This document shows positions 35,629 through 44,637 of a DNA stretch of 64,000 nucleotides, piece after piece (position 1 is the stretch's first letter; every line of letters begins with the position of its first letter). Made by a program: the position numbers and the translations under genes. This stretch comes from Massilia horti. Lineage in GTDB: Bacteria; Pseudomonadota; Gammaproteobacteria; Burkholderiales; Burkholderiaceae_D. The notes beneath the pieces were generated by a model. That model did not search any database and had not been told where the DNA came from. It worked only from the letters and a program-made list of their open reading frames with translations. The stretch spans positions 1 through 64,000 of the forward strand of contig NZ_SPUM01000008.1 in the NCBI RefSeq assembly GCF_004614195.1, read 5' to 3'.

Positions 35629-37104
35629 TCAGGACGCGCTGTTTGCAGTGGACAGTTCGAGCCTGGCTTCGCCGATGCCCATCACCTGGCCGGTCGGGCT
35701 GTTCTCCCCGCTCACGCGCACGAATGACACCGTGAGCATACCCATCTGGGTTTTGGAGAGGCCGGCCAGGGCGTCGGTCAGCACAAAGCGCAGCTGGACG
35801 GGGCCGCCGTGATGCATGGCGCCGGCAATCTTGAACGGACCAAGCGTGCCGAGCAGTATCGACCTGACCGAGGAGCCGCCCGTCAGCCCCTGGCCATCGC
35901 CCGCGGTGAGGCTGGCCGTGGCGCCCCCCGACGGCATGTTCAGGTAGACCCGGTAGAAGTAGCCGCCCTCGCTGCCGACCTTGGTCAGCTGGATGTTGTC
36001 CAGTACCAGTTGCACCGACTGGTACCGGAGCGTGCCGCCGGGCGCCGTTGCCGCACTGCCGCCCGCAATTTGCGCGACCGACTGGCCGTATTCGCTGGAG
36101 AGCGGCAACTGGACGCTGACCGAACGCTCGGACAGGCCGATGTCGAGCGAACCCGCGGCCGAGAAGGTGGAGTCGCTGGTGGCCCGCGGGATGGAGAGCC
36201 GGTACGAGCCGACCGGCGGCGGCGACAGCAGTGCCTGCTCCCCACCCGGCTGGCTGCTCAGCAGCGAAGAACCGCCCGCCAGGCTCGGCAGGCGGGACGG
36301 CATTTGCTCGTTCTGGTAGTAGTAATTCAGGCTGCTGCGATTGTCGTAGGTGAGATTGCGGCTCATCGTCAGCGCGCCGCTGTACCTGAAGCTGCCCGAC
36401 CAGTAGGAATTGGAGAGCGCCGGCATCTTGCGATTACCGCCGGCAAACACCCATGCGACCCACAGCCGGTCGATGTTGGCATGGTGCAGCCAGAAGATGG
36501 GATCGACCGGCGACTCCATCGTGGTCATCCAGCCCCCGATGATGTCGTGCACCGGATTGTGCGGTGCGTCTTCAATGCTGGGCTCGAAGGCGTTGGAGCT
36601 GCCGCGCGGGAAATTGGTCAGCCTCGAGGAAAATGGCGCCAGGGTCAACGCGTCGCGCACATTGTTATTGACGCGGCTGGCCCAGAGCGGATTGCCCGAC
36701 GTGTTGGCGGTGAATTCGGACGGGAGATTGGGGTTGGTGTAATAATCCCAATACGGAAGCACGAGCCCGCTGTCGCCGGATACCGAGCGCAGCTGTCGTT
36801 CGAAATAATAGAGAAAGCCGCGATGCCACGCCAGGAAATAGGCGACGCTGTGCGGGCAGTAATTGACATGCGCATTGACCCAGTATGCCCAGCTGTTCGG
36901 ATCGGATGAATTGGTATTTGCCTGCATTTTGCCAATTGCAAATCGCAGCGCGCTGTAATGCGACGTGTTCTTGAACGTCTGCCACTCCTGGCGCTGGAAC
37001 TGCGCACCCTGGGCCGAGACGAAACCCATCGGGAGCATGGTTGCGCCCGCGGCCAGGATCGATTGCTTGAGAAAATCTCTGCGTCTACTATCATGCGGTT
37101 TCAT
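35629..37104 (-). CDS. Tyrosinase/polyphenol-oxidase-like copper protein
   Basis: 491 residues with a Tat signal (SRRRDFLKQSILAAGA), so it is exported folded. The type-3 copper sites are visible: CuA in HVNYCPHSVAYFLAWHRGF and CuB in HDIIGGWM...DPIFWLHHANIDRLW. Such enzymes oxidise phenols to quinones and can lead to melanin. The C-terminal third (VQLVLDNIQLTK ... FYRVYLNMP ... LRFVLTDALAGL ... LTVSFVRV) resembles the plant polyphenol-oxidase C-terminal domain that caps the active site (inference from motif layout). The start at 37104 was chosen for the GGAG site 6 bases before it. Confidence 0.9.
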   Translation of the reverse strand: MKPHDSRRRDFLKQSILAAGATMLPMGFVSAQGAQFQRQEWQTFKNTSHYSALRFAIGKMQANTNSSDPNSWAYWVNAHVNYCPHSVAYFLAWHRGFLYYFERQLRSVSGDSGLVLPYWDYYTNPNLPSEFTANTSGNPLWASRVNNNVRDALTLAPFSSRLTNFPRGSSNAFEPSIEDAPHNPVHDIIGGWMTTMESPVDPIFWLHHANIDRLWVAWVFAGGNRKMPALSNSYWSGSFRYSGALTMSRNLTYDNRSSLNYYYQNEQMPSRLPSLAGGSSLLSSQPGGEQALLSPPPVGSYRLSIPRATSDSTFSAAGSLDIGLSERSVSVQLPLSSEYGQSVAQIAGGSAATAPGGTLRYQSVQLVLDNIQLTKVGSEGGYFYRVYLNMPSGGATASLTAGDGQGLTGGSSVRSILLGTLGPFKIAGAMHHGGPVQLRFVLTDALAGLSKTQMGMLTVSFVRVSGENSPTGQVMGIGEARLELSTANSAS

Positions 37105-37497
37105 GTGATTCTCCACGCTGCGAAAAGAGTCGAAGGTGAAAGGGGAAAACCCGGAGGTGACATTGCCAGTGGGTCTTTAAGCCAAAGAAAACAGAAACCA
37201 GACTCAGCAAACATCAAGCTGCAAAAATTAATGAACCTACAACGTGATAATTGTAGAGTTGTTTTTTGCTGTTCCGTTTAGCCCGCACCAAGCGTGCCGG
37301 AGCGCTGCAACTGAAACTAAAAGCAGCCGAAACAGTCCGGAGACTAAATGAAATGAATACGGAGATACCGAACAAATGCGGGCGCGATTATCCGACGATT
37401 AAACGCGCGCGAGCATCGGATACGCATCGGCTGTGCGGGCGTGATTTCCCGGCAAACTGATTCACCAGGCAAGGAGAAACGGACCGGCCGGGCGGTT
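37105..37497. other. Intergenic region upstream of the tyrosinase gene
   Basis: About 390 bp, more AT-rich than the genes around it, holding the tyrosinase promoter (minus strand) and the 3' flank of the L,D-transpeptidase gene. Two imperfect direct repeats (GCGGGCGCGATTATCCG at 37379 and GCGGGCGTGATTTCCCG at 37436) lie at its right end. No gene was supported here. Confidence 0.4.
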
Positions 37498-38469
37498 TTA
37501 ATCCTGCAGGACAACCTCGGTACCCGCCGCGACCAGCCCGGCCACTTCCGCCGCGCTCCAGTTGGTCAGGCGGATGCAGCCGTGTGATTCGGTCTTGCCG
37601 ATCAGTGCAGGGGTGGGCGTGCCGTGGATGCCGTAGTGCGGCTTGGACAGGTCGATCCAGGCGACGCCGACCGGGTTGTTGGGGCCCGCCGCGATCGTCA
37701 CTTTCTTGTCGCCGGGGGCCGCATCCCAGAACAGCTTGGGGTTGTAGTTGTAGACCGGGTCGAGCGAAACCCCGTTGACCTTCCATTTGCCGATGGGGAG
37801 CGGGTCGTGCTCGCTGCCGGTCGAGGCCGGATACTGCGCGAGCAGCCGGTTGCTGGCGTCGTATAGCATCAGGATGCGGCCATTCTTGCTGACGACCACC
37901 CGCGCGGCCTGCGGCAGCGCCGCGCTGCCCAGCACGTTGGGCACCAGGATTTGTTCACCGGCGCGGGACAGATTCTTGCCCGGGTTCAGGCGCTCGAGCA
38001 GTGCGGGGCTGGCGTGGAATTTTTCACCCAGTCCTTCCTGGGGCGAGGAATAGCCGAGCGCGGGCAGCGCGGCCTTGGCCACCATGTCCTCCGGGACCGG
38101 CCGGAACGGGCCGGCCACGTCGGCCTGCTCGATGGTATAAGTCGCCAGGGTCGGCGTGTTGTCGGCATTGAGCGCGTTCCAGGTTGCCTGGTCGAGCTGG
38201 CCGCTGACGGGCAGCGCGCGGGATTTCTGGAACCCTGCCAGTGCCTGGCGCATGTTAAAGCCGTAGGCGCCGTCGATCTCGCCGGGCGAGAAATGGGCAC
38301 GATCGAGCAGCACCTGGGCGCGCAGGATTCGTTCGGCCTCCTGCGCCTGTTGGTCGGCCGCCGCGGAAGCGGGCGGGAGCGTAGCGCGTGCGGCATCTTG
38401 CGCGCTCGCGACAGAGTGGAAGGCAAGGGCCAGCAGGCTGGCCAGGGCGGATACAAAAAGTGATTTCAA
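37498..38469 (-). CDS. L,D-transpeptidase with peptidoglycan-binding domain
   Basis: 323 residues, periplasmic (signal peptide ending SVASA). A peptidoglycan-binding domain 1 (about 50-105; LLDRAHFSPGEIDGAYG) is followed by a LysM-like segment (ALLERLNPGKNLSRAGEQILVP) and a YkuD catalytic domain with IHGTPTPALIGKTESHGCIRL, whose SHGCIRL holds the nucleophile Cys. Such enzymes make 3-3 peptidoglycan crosslinks or attach proteins to the wall. Monocistronic by position. Confidence 0.94.
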   Translation of the reverse strand: MKSLFVSALASLLALAFHSVASAQDAARATLPPASAAADQQAQEAERILRAQVLLDRAHFSPGEIDGAYGFNMRQALAGFQKSRALPVSGQLDQATWNALNADNTPTLATYTIEQADVAGPFRPVPEDMVAKAALPALGYSSPQEGLGEKFHASPALLERLNPGKNLSRAGEQILVPNVLGSAALPQAARVVVSKNGRILMLYDASNRLLAQYPASTGSEHDPLPIGKWKVNGVSLDPVYNYNPKLFWDAAPGDKKVTIAAGPNNPVGVAWIDLSKPHYGIHGTPTPALIGKTESHGCIRLTNWSAAEVAGLVAAGTEVVLQD

Positions 38470-38580
38470 CTGAGATTCCTGCGTTTACGAAACCGAGTCC
38501 AATGTAGTTGCAGGTCAGAATCCGGTCTGTGCGGGAACGAACTCAGGCAGGAGTACTTTCCAGCCGGTACAATCGGCGCG

Positions 38581-38886
38581 ATGAGCCAAACCCGCACACC
38601 TATCATCACCCTCCTGCCGGCTGGCTGGCGCATGCCCGCGCCAGCCGGAAGCACCGTCCTGCAAGCGGTCGAGGCCGCCGGTGTCACGCTGCCCAGTTCA
38701 TGCCGCAATGGCACCTGCCGCACCTGCCTGTGCCAGATGACGAGCGGCAGCGTCCGTTACCGGGTCGAGTGGCCCGGGCTGTCGCCCGAGGAAAAGCGGG
38801 ACGGTTATATCCTGCCTTGCGTGGCGCTGGCGCAGGCTGACCTGGTGCTGGACGTGCCGCTCGCAGCGCGTACGCGGGCGGCCTGA
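38581..38886 (+). CDS. [2Fe-2S] ferredoxin-like protein
   Basis: A 101-residue plant-type ferredoxin. The cluster ligands are in SSCRNGTCRTCLC (C-x4-C-x2-C) and YILPC. The region between (SGSVRYRVEWPGLSPEEKRDGYILPC) is as in ferredoxin domains that follow or serve oxygenase reductases. It stands alone with no oxygenase partner beside it. Its partner is not shown by the window. Confidence 0.92.
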   Translation: MSQTRTPIITLLPAGWRMPAPAGSTVLQAVEAAGVTLPSSCRNGTCRTCLCQMTSGSVRYRVEWPGLSPEEKRDGYILPCVALAQADLVLDVPLAARTRAA

Positions 38887-39214
38887 CCATCTCGCCGGCA
38901 CCGCGCCGGCGTTCCGGGGCCGGTTGGCTGAACCGCTAACGGTGTGCGCAGCGCAGCTGCACACCCTACGGGATGCGCTCGTCGACCTGTCTTGCCCTGC
39001 TGGATTGACCTTTTAGCGGCGGCAACAATCCCCCTGCGCACGATTGAAAGCTGTCTCAGGACTTCCATGCTAGGCTGGGTGAAAACGTAGCTTTTTCACC
39101 AAAGGCGATACCCGAGCCAGAGCCGGCAGCGGGCGCCAGCCTGTCCGCGTTTGATTTGGAACAATGACCTGCCGGCACGGATTGCTACGATGTTTTTTGG
39201 CAGAAAGGAAAACC
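38887..39214. other. Intergenic region with hairpins and a decayed palindromic repeat
   Basis: GGTGTGC-N11-GCACACC followed by CTACG (38941-38970) looks like a decayed single arm of the palindromic repeat family. At 39078-39100, GGTGAAAA-N7-TTTTCACC is a perfect 8-bp inverted repeat. The 3' part carries the promoter of the small gene at 39215. No gene was supported here. Confidence 0.45.
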
Positions 39215-39415
39215 ATGAGCAGCACATCCGACTTGATCGTCGCGACCGGCGCCAAAGACGCATTGATCGCGCACCAGACACCTGATCCGGAAACGCCGCC
39301 GCCAGAGCAACCGCCGCCGCCGTTCCCGGTGCCGGACGATGTGCCGCTGCCGACCCACGCGCCGGTGCAGGAGCCGACCCAGCCCGAGCCGCCGATCCGG
39401 GCGGCTCAGGGGTAA
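39215..39415 (+). CDS. Small proline-rich protein of unknown function
   Basis: 66 residues: MSSTSDLIVATGAKDALIAHQ then a Pro/Glu-rich tail (PETPPPEQPPPPFPVPDD...). GAAAGGAAAACC before the ATG at 39215 supports this start over one 17 codons upstream. The tail is probably unfolded. It is convergent with another small gene of similar Pro/Glu character. Confidence 0.5.
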   Translation: MSSTSDLIVATGAKDALIAHQTPDPETPPPEQPPPPFPVPDDVPLPTHAPVQEPTQPEPPIRAAQG

Positions 39416-39451
39416 CGTCGGCGGGGTAGCGTCGGCGGGGTAACGCCGGCG
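39413..39451. repeat. 14-bp tandem repeat, 2.8 copies
   Basis: TAACGTCGGCGGGG at 39413, TAGCGTCGGCGGGG at 39427 and a partial TAACGCCGGCG at 39441. The first copy contains the stop codon of the proline-rich gene. A short slippage-type repeat. Confidence 0.8.
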
Positions 39452-39468
39452 CTGCTCCTGGCCGCCGG

Positions 39469-39672
39469 TCAGGGGGTGGGTGGCTCGTCCGGCCGACGGG
39501 TGGCGTCGGTGGCCTGGGAGGAGGGGTTGGATGGTGGCAAGGGCGGGATTTCGCGGATCATGTCCTCGGTTTCGAGTTCGGCCGGGGTCTTTTCACCACT
39601 GCCGATGTCCGCTTCTTCCAGGTAAGGTCGGCCCTTGACTCCTGGGTCATGCAGGAACTTGGATCGATTCAT
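39469..39672 (-). CDS. Small hypothetical protein
   Basis: 67 residues: MNRSKFLHDPGVKGRPYLEEADIGSG, an acidic middle (ELETEDMIREI) and a Pro/Ser-rich tail. A GGAGTAACGAC site stands before the ATG. No family recognised; probably disordered. It is convergent with the proline-rich gene at 39215. Confidence 0.5.
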   Translation of the reverse strand: MNRSKFLHDPGVKGRPYLEEADIGSGEKTPAELETEDMIREIPPLPPSNPSSQATDATRRPDEPPTP

Positions 39673-39858
39673 GTCGTTACTCCAGTACGTGGTGCAGGTG
39701 CGATCCTAGCAGTCCGGCCGCCCGGCTGGCGCTCAATACGATGGAGGATGGTTGTTGTCTACAGGATACAAATGTTGCATCTGGTGACAGTATTTTACAT
39801 ATGATTTGCGCAATGTTTCTATAATTACTCATCAGTCGGTTTCTGCTTGGAGCGTGTC

Positions 39859-39990
39859 ATGGGCAATTCGCTGCACAACAAAATCTACCTGGGCCGTCAC
39901 TCTGTATTGAGCTCGCGTTGGGTCCAGGTCGCGCTGGCGATCGGCGTACTCGCCGCTGCCGCGCTGGCGTTGCTGGCAAGCCAGCACTAA
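39859..39990 (+). CDS. Small membrane protein, 43 residues
   Basis: MGNSLHNKIYLGRHSVLSSR followed by one membrane helix (WVQVALAIGVLAAAALALLA) and SQH, stop at 39988. GGAGCGTGTC lies before the ATG and a TATAAT is at 39820-39825. A cytosolic basic N-terminus and a single C-terminal span give a plausible small regulator or a spurious ORF. Unknown function. Confidence 0.45.
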   Translation: MGNSLHNKIYLGRHSVLSSRWVQVALAIGVLAAAALALLASQH

Positions 39991-40057
39991 AGGCCGCCAT
40001 TGCGCTGTGCGGGCGCAGCGGTTAGCATGGCGGCCCCCACAGCTGGAGAAGCGGCAC

Positions 40058-40435
40058 ATGAAGAATGATAAATTGACGACCGACGAGTACGATGCGCTGG
40101 AACAGATCCGGTCCGGCGCACGTCACATCAAGGTAAATGCCTGCGTCGGGCGCAATGCCAAGAAATTGGCGGGCCTGAAGTTGATCCAGTTTGGCCGGGA
40201 CGGTAAGCTGGCGTTGACTGAACAAGGCGGGGAAGTGCTGTTCCTGCGCCGTTGCGTGCAGGCGTTGCAAGCGCTGGCGGCGGACCCCGGCGCGCCGGTC
40301 GAGCCGGACGTGGCCCAGTTCCTCGGCCGCAAGGCGCATATCGTGCCGCGCACGGAGGGCGGCTTTGCGATCACCGGCAAGGGCCAGGAATCGCTGGCCG
40401 ACATCGCGGCCCAGGAAGGGCGCCGGCCGGGATAA
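40058..40435 (+). CDS. Hypothetical protein, possible winged-helix fold
   Basis: 125 residues: DEYDALEQIRSGARHIKVNACVGRNAKKLAGLKLIQFGRDGKLALTEQG reads like a winged-helix segment, with GKLALTEQGGEVL resembling the wing of small DNA-binding proteins. No family is certain. AGCTGGAGAAG lies before the ATG; codons upstream are not supported. Function unknown. Confidence 0.55.
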   Translation: MKNDKLTTDEYDALEQIRSGARHIKVNACVGRNAKKLAGLKLIQFGRDGKLALTEQGGEVLFLRRCVQALQALAADPGAPVEPDVAQFLGRKAHIVPRTEGGFAITGKGQESLADIAAQEGRRPG

Positions 40436-40450
40436 AACAGCCGGGGCGGA

Positions 40451-40669
40451 TCAGCGCGGGCGGCGGCGGTGCGGGTAGACCAGCGTGCGCACCGCGATTT
40501 CGGCCGGCACGTTCATCGCCGCCAGGAATTCCGCGGCCCGCTGCAATCCCAGCGTCGGGATCGATGCGACCGCCTGGTTGACCAGGTCGCGCGTGCGCAT
40601 GTCGGTGCGTTGCCGACGCTCCTGTTCCTGCTCGGCGAGCGCCTGCTCGCTATTGATTTCATTGATCAT
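40451..40669 (-). CDS. Small hypothetical protein
   Basis: 71 residues from MINEINSEQALAEQEQERRQR, then a helical segment (RDLVNQAVASIPTLGLQRAAEFLAAMNVPAEIAVRTLVYPHR). The last part reads like a small helical adaptor with a basic tail. The ATG at 40669 has GAGAATGGA before it and is preferred to one 22 codons upstream. No family recognised. Confidence 0.5.
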   Translation of the reverse strand: MINEINSEQALAEQEQERRQRTDMRTRDLVNQAVASIPTLGLQRAAEFLAAMNVPAEIAVRTLVYPHRRRPR

Positions 40670-40750
40670 GGTTCCATTCTCGAGTATTGCTAAAGAGACA
40701 TTGCTATTGTATGGCAATGGTATCTGTTTTGCCAATAAAAATTGTTTCAG

Positions 40751-43600
40751 TCAGGCGGGGACCGCATCCTCGGGAAGTAGCGCGGCCGGGGCCGGCAGGG
40801 TGCGCTGCTGGCGCAGCAATTGCTCGAACTCGTCGGCGGCCAGCGGCCGGCTGAAGTAATAGCCCTGCATCTCGTCGCAGCCGTGGCTGCGCAGGTAGTC
40901 GAGCTGCTCGCGCGTCTCGACGCCTTCGGCAATCACCGACAGCTTCAGGTTGTGCGCCAGCGCGATGATCGAGGTGACGATCGCGGCGTCGTTAGCGTCA
41001 TGCGTGATGTCGGCCACGAACGAGCGGTCGATCTTGAGCACGTCGATCGGGAAGCGCGACAGGTACGACAGGCTCGAGTAGCCGGTGCCGAAGTCGTCGA
41101 TCGACAGGGAGACGCCCAGCGCCTTCATCCGGTGCAGCAGCTCGACCGCCGGCGTCACATCGCTCATGAACAGGCTCTCGGTCAGCTCGATCTCCAGGCA
41201 CTCCGGGGCCAGGCCCGTGTCGGCCAGCACCTGCTCGATGCTCTCGATCAGGTCGGCCGCGCCGAACTGGCGTGCCGACAGGTTCACCGCCACCCGCAGC
41301 CGGCCCAGGCCGGCGTCCTGCCAGGCCTTGTTCTGGGCCGCGGCGGTGCGCATCACCCAGGCCCCGATCTGCACGATCAGGCCGGTTTCCTCGGCCACGC
41401 CGACAAAGCGCGTCGGCGGCACCATGCCCAGTTCCGGGTGCTGCCAGCGCACCAGCGCCTCCATGCCGACGATCTTGCCGGTGGCCAGGTCGACCTGCGG
41501 CTGGTAGTGCAGCATCAGCTCGTCGCGCTCCAGCGCATTGCGCAGCGCGCCCTCGATGCGCACGCGCTCCTGCGATTCCTCGTTCATCGCCGGAGTGTAG
41601 AACTGGAAGTTGTTGCGGCCCAGCTTCTTGGCGCGGTACATCGCGATGTCGGCGTGCTCGATCAGGCTGTCGGCCGGGGTGCCTTCGCTCGGATACACCG
41701 CCACGCCAATGCTGCAGGTGACCATGAACTCCTTGGTGCCCAGCATCACCGGCTGCGCCACCGAATCCATCACGCGCTGCACGATGTCCGGCGAGAGCTT
41801 CTGGTCCTGGTGCTCGGACAGGAGCACCACGAACTCGTCGCCCGACAGGCGCGCCACCGTGTCCGAATCGCGCAGCGACGAGCGCAGGCGCGCCGCCACC
41901 GTCACCAGCAGCACGTCGCCGGCCTTGTGGCCCATGCTGTCGTTGACGAACTTGAAGCGGTCCAGGTCGATCAGCATCACCCACGCCGGGTGCCCGCTGC
42001 GGGTCGCGTACGAGACTGCCTGCTGCAGGCGGTCCTGCAGCAGCGAGCGGTTGGGTAGGCCCGTCAGCACGTCGTGCTGGGCCACGTGGTGCACGCGCTG
42101 TTCGGTGAGCTTGCGCGCGGTGATGTCGCTGCCGGTGCCGCGGTAGCCGGCAAAGCGGCCTTCCTCGTTGAACACCGGCTGGCCGTTGACCAGGAACCAG
42201 CGGGTCTCGCCATTGTCGTCGATCGACTGGTATTCGAAGTTGTGGAACGGTTCATGCGCCAGCACCTGGGCAATGTGCTCGCGTCCGGCATCGGTATCGC
42301 GCAGCGCCGGCACGAAATCCCAGCGCGTCTTGCCCAGCAGCCGCTCAACCGACACCCCGGCCTTGCCGGAAAAGCCGCCGGTCACGGTGGTAAAGCGCAG
42401 CTCGGCGTCCTGCTCCCAGTACCAGTCGGAGGACATCGCCACCAGCTGGCGGAAGCGCTGCTCGCTCGCCTGCAGCGCCTTTTCGGTGCGCTGCCTGGCG
42501 ACGACATCGTCGATCAGGCGCCGGTTGCTGCGCCGCAGGTCGGAGGTACGCTTGCGCACCAGCTGCTGGATGCGGCGCGCGCGCCGGCCCGAGGCCTGCA
42601 CGAACGTGGTCATCAGCAACGTGAACAGGATGCCGCCGCCCAGCAGCGACGTCGAGCCCAGATGGTCGGCCAGGAACGGGCGTGGCGACGCCGTTGCCTG
42701 TACCAGCCAGGTGCGCCCGCCGACGGTGAAGCTGCGCGAGATCTGGTCGTTGTAGTCCGGCGCCAGCCATTGCGCCAGCCGGTCCGGCTCCTGCACTGAG
42801 GTCCCGTTGACGGTGGCGTACATCAGGTGCGCGGGAACGGCGATGCGGTCGGCGTACACGGCCAGTTCGATCCCGGGCTCGGCCAAGAGGCCAGCCGCCG
42901 ACAGGATCCCGGCCGCCAGCTCGCGTCCGTGAATGATCGCGGCGGTGTCGCCGATCAGCGCGCCGTTCGCTCCCGCAACCGGCATCACGACCTGGAACGT
43001 AGCCTGCCCGGGCCGGTCCGGCACCGGGTTGACCAGGCTCGTTGCGGCCGGCTGGCCGGTGGCGCGGGCCCGTTCGAGCGCGGCTTTAACCTCGCCGTCG
43101 CTGGCGGCATCGTAGCCGAGCGCATCCTCGTTGCCCGCCAGCGGCTCCAGGTAGGTGACCACGTCGTGCGGCGTGTGCTGCGGCGCCGGCACCAGCTGGC
43201 CGCCTTTGAGGCCGGTGATCACGGTGCCCGGGCGCACGCGCTGCAGCTCGGCCTCCAGCGCGGGGCGCTCGCTGTCGCTTATCGCGCGGCGGAAGTTGAA
43301 CGACTTGATGAACGGATTACGCTGCAGCAGCGGGGTGGTGAAATCGTGGAATTGTTCGCGCGTGACGGGATGTACCGAAGCCAACAGCTGGTTGGTGACC
43401 GTCAGCACCTCGACCGCCCCCTCCAGTCCCTGGCGCAGCGCGGCCACGCGCGTGCCTGCGCGCTGCTCGAATGCCAGCCGCATGTTGTCGTATTCCAGGT
43501 GGCTGACCGCCGCGAACAGGACGCAGGAAACGGCAAGTCCGCCCCCGAGCGTGAGGGCCGCCGCAAGAGTAAGCGATGACGGCAGGCGGCGATGCGACAT
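40751..43600 (-). CDS. CHASE-PAS-GGDEF-EAL c-di-GMP protein
   Basis: A 949-residue membrane sensor. N-terminal membrane helix (about 10-35), CHASE domain (about 40-260; FNFRRAISDSERPALEAEL), second membrane helix (about 305-325), PAS (about 365-490), GGDEF domain with RLSGDEF preceded by the RxxD I-site (RDSD), and EAL domain with GMEALVRWQ, LTESLFM, DDFGTGYSSL and AEGVET. The EAL residues needed for phosphodiesterase activity look complete; the GGDEF motif is SGDEF, a common variant. It would link an extracellular signal to c-di-GMP levels. Confidence 0.94.
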   Translation of the reverse strand: MSHRRLPSSLTLAAALTLGGGLAVSCVLFAAVSHLEYDNMRLAFEQRAGTRVAALRQGLEGAVEVLTVTNQLLASVHPVTREQFHDFTTPLLQRNPFIKSFNFRRAISDSERPALEAELQRVRPGTVITGLKGGQLVPAPQHTPHDVVTYLEPLAGNEDALGYDAASDGEVKAALERARATGQPAATSLVNPVPDRPGQATFQVVMPVAGANGALIGDTAAIIHGRELAAGILSAAGLLAEPGIELAVYADRIAVPAHLMYATVNGTSVQEPDRLAQWLAPDYNDQISRSFTVGGRTWLVQATASPRPFLADHLGSTSLLGGGILFTLLMTTFVQASGRRARRIQQLVRKRTSDLRRSNRRLIDDVVARQRTEKALQASEQRFRQLVAMSSDWYWEQDAELRFTTVTGGFSGKAGVSVERLLGKTRWDFVPALRDTDAGREHIAQVLAHEPFHNFEYQSIDDNGETRWFLVNGQPVFNEEGRFAGYRGTGSDITARKLTEQRVHHVAQHDVLTGLPNRSLLQDRLQQAVSYATRSGHPAWVMLIDLDRFKFVNDSMGHKAGDVLLVTVAARLRSSLRDSDTVARLSGDEFVVLLSEHQDQKLSPDIVQRVMDSVAQPVMLGTKEFMVTCSIGVAVYPSEGTPADSLIEHADIAMYRAKKLGRNNFQFYTPAMNEESQERVRIEGALRNALERDELMLHYQPQVDLATGKIVGMEALVRWQHPELGMVPPTRFVGVAEETGLIVQIGAWVMRTAAAQNKAWQDAGLGRLRVAVNLSARQFGAADLIESIEQVLADTGLAPECLEIELTESLFMSDVTPAVELLHRMKALGVSLSIDDFGTGYSSLSYLSRFPIDVLKIDRSFVADITHDANDAAIVTSIIALAHNLKLSVIAEGVETREQLDYLRSHGCDEMQGYYFSRPLAADEFEQLLRQQRTLPAPAALLPEDAVPA

Positions 43601-43701
43601 TTCCTGGGTCCGTGAGCTGTGGTCGGGTTCCAAACTGGATTGCCATCTGGCATGAATCCGCGCAGTGTGTCATAAAACTGGTTGTTCCGGCAAACAAATT
43701 G

Positions 43702-44505
43702 TCAATGCCGGCCCCTGCGCGGCGACGGCCAGGCGGCGCGCCGTTCCAGCCAGAGCACCACCAGCCGCGCCAGCAACCGGTTGAAGAGGCCCATTCCAAG
43801 CCCGTTGCGGCGCGCCACCAGGCGCTGCATGCGCTGCGCGCGGGTGTCGTGGGGGCCCGGCCTGGCCGCGAACAGGATACGGTTGTTGCCGGCGATGCCG
43901 TCGAACCAGCAGATCCGGTGCCCGAACGCCAGCCGCAGGCGCGCCAGCATGGCCTCGTAGTTCGGGTCATAGCTGAAGATGTTCGCCACCAGCACGCCGC
44001 CCTCGCGCAGCAGGCGCCGGCAGTTCACGTAAAACTGTTCGCTGCCCAGCGCCGGCGGCAGGCCGTCGGCGTTAAAGCCGTCGACCAGCAGCACGTCGGC
44101 GCTGGCCGAAAGGCTGCCGACGTAGTCGACCGCGTCTGCCTGGATCACCGTAAAGCGCTCGTCGTCGGGCGGCACGTGGAACTGGTCGCGCAGCGCGATC
44201 ACGTCCGCGCGCAGTTCGATGACCGTGAGCCGGGCCGTGGGAAAGTGGCGGTAGCAGAACTTGGCCAGCGACCCGCCGCCCAGGCCGACCATGACGATGT
44301 GGCGCGGCCGCGGGACGAACAGGGCAAAGCACATCATGGCGCGCGCATAGGCCAGCACCAGCGCGTTTGGCCGCGCCAGCAGCATGGCGCTTTGCACGTC
44401 GCCCGGCGTGAATTCGAGCGTGCGCTGGCCGGCGCGCGTGCGCACCAGCGGCGGCGGCTCGGCCGTAGGGGGCGATGAATCGGCGGGTTGTGGGAGCGGC
44501 GGCAT
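43702..44505 (-). CDS. Spermidine-synthase-like methyltransferase-fold protein
   Basis: 267 residues with the spermidine-synthase Rossmann core: HIVMVGLGGGSLAKFCYRHFP (SAM-binding glycine motif), LTVIELRADVIALRDQF, DADDERFTVIQADAVDYV-type acidic motif and a VLLVDGFNADGLPPALG. Aminopropyl transfer is not certain: many such standalone proteins act as other methyltransferase-fold enzymes. The start at 44505 is chosen because upstream residues are poorly conserved and arise from a larger open frame. Confidence 0.82.
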   Translation of the reverse strand: MPPLPQPADSSPPTAEPPPLVRTRAGQRTLEFTPGDVQSAMLLARPNALVLAYARAMMCFALFVPRPRHIVMVGLGGGSLAKFCYRHFPTARLTVIELRADVIALRDQFHVPPDDERFTVIQADAVDYVGSLSASADVLLVDGFNADGLPPALGSEQFYVNCRRLLREGGVLVANIFSYDPNYEAMLARLRLAFGHRICWFDGIAGNNRILFAARPGPHDTRAQRMQRLVARRNGLGMGLFNRLLARLVVLWLERRAAWPSPRRGRH

Positions 44506-44637
44506 GGCGCGAGTATACGAGAAGGGAGGCGGGAAGGGCACGTGAACCCGGAGGCAAGCACCTCGGCCCCGGGAACATAGCTTGTTGTTAAGTATCGGTT
44601 TCTGATAAGCTGCCCGCGTATCCACGCGAAAGACGCT

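Noticed and set aside
37353-37460. A small open frame with repeated CGRDYP/CGRDFP motif upstream of the tyrosinase gene
   Set aside because: No ribosome-binding site; the repeat of residues follows from a short direct DNA repeat.
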